Part shown: positions 61,446-64,000 of the stretch, piece by piece
Layout: the number at the start of each line of letters is the position of its first letter
Numbering within the stretch: the first letter of the stretch is position 1
NCBI RefSeq assembly: GCF_028561335.1
Contig: NZ_JAQQTG010000006.1
Coordinates: 186,317-250,316, forward strand
DNA: 64,000 nucleotides
Reading direction: 5' to 3'
Source of the DNA: Aequorivita todarodis
GTDB lineage: Bacteria > Bacteroidota > Bacteroidia > Flavobacteriales > Flavobacteriaceae
The notes under the pieces: generated by a model
What the model was told of the DNA's origin: nothing
Databases searched by the model: none
The model's input: only the letters and a program-made list of their open reading frames with translations
Made by a program: the position numbers and the translations under genes

Positions 61446-63308
61446 ATGGAACACTTCATTGTATCAGCCCGAAAGTACCGCCCCGCCGTTTTTAAAGACG
61501 TTGTTGGGCAACAGGCCATTACCAATACCCTGGAGAATGCCATAGAGAACAACCACCTCGCGCAGGCATTGCTTTTTACGGGACCCCGTGGCGTGGGAAA
61601 AACTACCTGTGCCCGAATTCTCGCAAAAAAAATAAATTCTGACGGCACCGAAAAGGAAGGCGAGGATTTCGCTTTCAATATTTTTGAACTGGATGCCGCT
61701 TCAAACAATTCAGTGGATGATATTCGGAATTTGATAGACCAGGTTCGAATTCCACCACAAGTTGGGAAATACAAGGTTTATATTATTGACGAGGTGCATA
61801 TGCTTTCCTCAGCGGCTTTCAACGCATTTTTGAAAACCTTGGAAGAACCGCCGAAGCACGCTATTTTTATCCTGGCTACTACTGAAAAGCACAAAATAAT
61901 TCCCACGATTCTCTCGCGCTGCCAGATTTTTGATTTTAGACGTATCGGCGTTCGAGACATCAAGGAACATTTGGCGGAAGTAGCAAAGGCAGAAAACATT
62001 GAAGCCGAAGACGACGCCCTGCACATCATCGCCCAAAAAGCGGATGGTGCCTTGCGAGACGCACTTTCCATTTTTGATAGGGTTGTTAGTTTCGCAGGAA
62101 AAAACCTTACCCGCGAGGCAGTTACCGAAAATCTGAACGTACTTGATTATACGTGGTATTTCCAAATAACCGATTTGCTTTTGGAAAACAACATTCCACA
62201 TGTTTTGGTTACGTATAACGACATTCTTTCAAAAGGATTTGACGGGCACCATTTTGTTATGGGCCTTGCCTCCCACTTCCGTGATTTATTGGTTTGCAAG
62301 AACCAGGAAACCATCGAGCTTTTGGAAGTTGGCGAACAGGTTAAAACAATGTATTTTGAGCAATCGCAAAAAACATCGCCACAGTTTTTAATTGAGGCCA
62401 TAGACATCGCTAACAGCTGCGACCTAAAATATAAAAACAGCCAAAACCAACGATTGCTCGTTGAGCTTTGTTTAATGCAGCTTGCTTCCCTGACCTTTCA
62501 GGGCGAAAAAAAAAAGCGTAATCCCCGCGAAGGCGGGGACCTCATGAAAGAAAGCCCATATCGTTTCGTAATACCTCCCTCCTATTTTAAATCTGAAAAA
62601 TTTACTTCGGAAAAAATAACTTCCGCAGGGAGTGTTGTGCCCAAACCTGCGAAGAAAATCGAAACAGATCCCGATAGCTATCGGGACGAAGCCGAAAAAG
62701 AAATAGTACGCGAGCCTTCCGAGGAAATTGCTTCAAAGAATAAAATTTCCGAAGAGAATATTTCCGAAGAAAAAGTAACGCAAAAACCGAATGGGGGCCA
62801 ACCCGAAAAGGTAATCGAACGGCCACAGATCCTCGCGGAACGCAATGCCAAAAAAGTCTCTGCCCTTTCGCTGAAAAGCATTCAAAAGAAGCAGGAAATA
62901 AAGCAGGAACTGGTTGCAAACCAACCCGATGCCGAAAACCTGCCGGTAACTGAATTTTCAGAAGAAGAAATGCAGGCGGCTTGGGACGAATATACCACAA
63001 ACGTTGAAAGCGACGGCAAATACAACCTGCTTTCGCATTTAACGATGGGCGTCCCAAAACTGGATGGTTCCGTAATCCATCTTGAATTTCCCAACCAAAC
63101 CATAAAAACTGAAGTGGAGCGTGCCAAATATGAATTGCTCGGCTTTTTGCGCGAAAAACTTCAGAATTATGAAATAGACCTGGACATAACCGTAAACGAA
63201 ACTGCCGAAAAACGGTATGCCTACACCACCCGCGAAAAATTTGAAAAAATGAAGGAGAAAAATCCGTTGATAGAAAAATTGCGGAGGGAATTTGATTTGG
63301 ATATATAA
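61446..63308 (+). CDS. dnaX: DNA polymerase III gamma/tau subunit
   Basis: A 620-residue clamp-loader ATPase. Walker A is GPRGVGKTT (near 40-48), Walker B YIIDEVHML, and the SRC motif TILSRCQIFDFR. The zinc-finger cysteines between lobes are absent (SDGTEKEGEDFAFNIFELDA), normal for this phylum. The tau-specific part after about 360 is low-complexity, Glu/Lys-rich and contains two repeat-encoded stretches (NPREGGD and PDSYRDE). A short C-terminal domain ends the protein. A programmed -1 frameshift at codon 357 would give a 358-residue gamma form (see the slippery-site entry). Confidence 0.97.
   Translation: MEHFIVSARKYRPAVFKDVVGQQAITNTLENAIENNHLAQALLFTGPRGVGKTTCARILAKKINSDGTEKEGEDFAFNIFELDAASNNSVDDIRNLIDQVRIPPQVGKYKVYIIDEVHMLSSAAFNAFLKTLEEPPKHAIFILATTEKHKIIPTILSRCQIFDFRRIGVRDIKEHLAEVAKAENIEAEDDALHIIAQKADGALRDALSIFDRVVSFAGKNLTREAVTENLNVLDYTWYFQITDLLLENNIPHVLVTYNDILSKGFDGHHFVMGLASHFRDLLVCKNQETIELLEVGEQVKTMYFEQSQKTSPQFLIEAIDIANSCDLKYKNSQNQRLLVELCLMQLASLTFQGEKKKRNPREGGDLMKESPYRFVIPPSYFKSEKFTSEKITSAGSVVPKPAKKIETDPDSYRDEAEKEIVREPSEEIASKNKISEENISEEKVTQKPNGGQPEKVIERPQILAERNAKKVSALSLKSIQKKQEIKQELVANQPDAENLPVTEFSEEEMQAAWDEYTTNVESDGKYNLLSHLTMGVPKLDGSVIHLEFPNQTIKTEVERAKYELLGFLREKLQNYEIDLDITVNETAEKRYAYTTREKFEKMKEKNPLIEKLRREFDLDI
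62510..62539 (+). other. Candidate programmed -1 frameshift site in dnaX
   Basis: Heptamer A-AAA-AAG at 62510-62516 lies in the zero frame as X-XXY-YYZ, within a run of ten A (62506-62515). After a -1 slip the next codons are GCG then TAA (62519-62521), ending the protein one residue after the slip. A perfect 7-bp hairpin TCCCCGC-GAAG-GCGGGGA follows at 62522-62539, five bases from the slip. AGGG at 62500-62503 is a weak upstream Shine-Dalgarno-like element. The parts match the E. coli dnaX recoding signal; transcriptional slippage on A10 is an alternative. Confidence 0.75.
62669..62686. repeat. Dispersed 18-bp palindrome inside dnaX, copy 3
   Basis: TCCCGATAGCTATCGGGA in the tau-specific linker, translated as part of DPDSYRDEA. 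Confidence 0.88.
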
Positions 63309-63352
63309 GCCCCCTAACCCCCGAAAGGTGGAACTAATCAATCGGCAACAAA

Positions 63353-63394
63353 AAATCGTAAATCGACAATCGTATATCGTAAATTATAAATCAA
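63353..63394. repeat. Heptamer-period array, six units, abutting miaE
   Basis: AAATCGT AAATCGA CAATCGT ATATCGT AAATTAT AAATCAA, ending one base before the miaE ATG at 63396. It must form the translation-initiation region of that gene. Confidence 0.75.
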
Positions 63395-63395
63395 A

Positions 63396-63977
63396 ATGCT
63401 TGGCTTAAAACTTCCCACAGACCCGCGCTGGGTAAACATCGTTGAAAAAAACATAGAAGACATTCTTACCGACCACGCTTGGTGCGAGCAGAAAGCAGCT
63501 TCCACAGCGGTTTCCTTGATTGTGAGCTTTCCGGAATATACTGAGCTCGTTCAGGAAATGATTGCTTTGGTAAAAGAAGAAATAAGCCACTTCAAAATGG
63601 TGCACGACAAAATTCTGGAGCGCGGCTGGGTTCTGGGCCGCGACAGAAAGGACGAATATGTGCTGCAGATTGTCCAATTCTTCCCAAAAGGCGGAAGCAG
63701 AACCACACAATTAGTCCACAGATTACTTTATGCAGCCTTGATTGAAGCCCGAAGTTGCGAACGCTTTCGGCTTTTAAGCGAGGAATTGGAAGACAACGAA
63801 TTGGCAGAATTTTACCGAAAACTGATGGTAAGCGAGGCAAACCACTACACGATGTTCCTCGGCTTTGCCCGCCAATACGGCGACCGAAAAGAAGTGGACC
63901 AAAAATGGAACGAACTCCTTACCTTTGAAGCCGATGTAATGAAAAAGCTGGGGAAACATCAATCCATTCACGGATAA
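63396..63977 (+). CDS. miaE: tRNA-(ms2io6A37)-hydroxylase
   Basis: A 193-residue ferritin-like di-iron monooxygenase: MLGLKLPTDPRWVNIVEKNI, DHAWCEQKAASTAVSLI, EEISHFKMVHDKILERGW, RLLYAALIEARSCERFRLL and SEANHYTMFLGFARQYG. The E...ExxH...E...E...ExxH iron ligands are present in EISH and EANH. It hydroxylates the isopentenyl group at A37 of tRNAs reading UNN codons. Complete. Confidence 0.95.
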   Translation: MLGLKLPTDPRWVNIVEKNIEDILTDHAWCEQKAASTAVSLIVSFPEYTELVQEMIALVKEEISHFKMVHDKILERGWVLGRDRKDEYVLQIVQFFPKGGSRTTQLVHRLLYAALIEARSCERFRLLSEELEDNELAEFYRKLMVSEANHYTMFLGFARQYGDRKEVDQKWNELLTFEADVMKKLGKHQSIHG

Positions 63978-64000
63978 AACTTTATAAACTCTTCCAAATG

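Noticed and set aside
1-64000. tRNA genes, rRNA genes, IS transposases or prophage genes
   Set aside because: None could be recognised on either strand.

Overview
The window reads as a chromosomal segment of a Bacteroidota bacterium, most likely a marine- or soil-type Flavobacteriaceae. The evidence is a roughly 288-residue primary-type sigma factor, promoters with TAnnTTTG -7 boxes, a DnaX without the zinc-binding cysteines, many family-typical proteins (DUF3822, DUF4126, MiaE, VF530, a KdsB-KdnB fusion), A-rich translation starts instead of strong Shine-Dalgarno sequences, and many short palindromic or 7-base-period intergenic repeats. Genus cannot be fixed from the sequence alone. No tRNA, rRNA operon, prophage, insertion sequence or CRISPR array was seen. 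One structural RNA, RNase P RNA, is present.

Positions 1-10,700 look accessory: a small membrane protein, a cold-shock gene, a 1-kb degraded region with an inverted-repeat element and a TGA-interrupted gene remnant, a large metzincin-like protein with a partner protein, an EamA transporter, and a tightly coupled TIR / STAND-NTPase operon that is a good candidate for an immune or abortive-infection system. Positions 10,700-24,000 carry two SF2 helicases, a divergent SDR, an EF-G-like GTPase, cold-shock and methionine sulfoxide reductase genes. They also carry a small stress group (YceI, pirin, Crp/Fnr regulator) in which the YceI and pirin promoters share the same palindrome at the same spacing. 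Positions 24,000-32,800 hold stress and membrane genes, three consecutive unannotated mini-genes, and a PoxB-like / glutamate-synthase-like / universal-stress-protein run.

Positions 32,800-45,500 hold the sigma factor, an SLC13 permease, three MscS-type channels, an OmpA-family lipoprotein and a complete EcoRV-type restriction-modification pair. Positions 45,500-53,900 hold secreted proteins and the gcvT-glutaminase-epimerase-PCD-YebC run. Positions 53,900-64,000 are housekeeping: KdsB-KdnB lipid A/Kdo enzyme fusion with an acyltransferase, a RecD/Pif1-like helicase, DUF3822-RsmD operon, rnpB, dnaX and miaE. 

The strongest single observation is in dnaX. A slippery A-AAA-AAG heptamer in the correct phase inside a run of ten A is followed five bases later by a perfect 7-bp hairpin, with a -1-frame stop one codon after the slip. 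This is the same layout as the E. coli dnaX frameshift that makes the short gamma subunit. The hairpin belongs to a dispersed palindromic repeat family that also occupies arms of the RNase P RNA. Five intergenic spacers also carry tandem arrays with a strict 7-base period but unrelated sequences, most of them abutting a start or stop codon.
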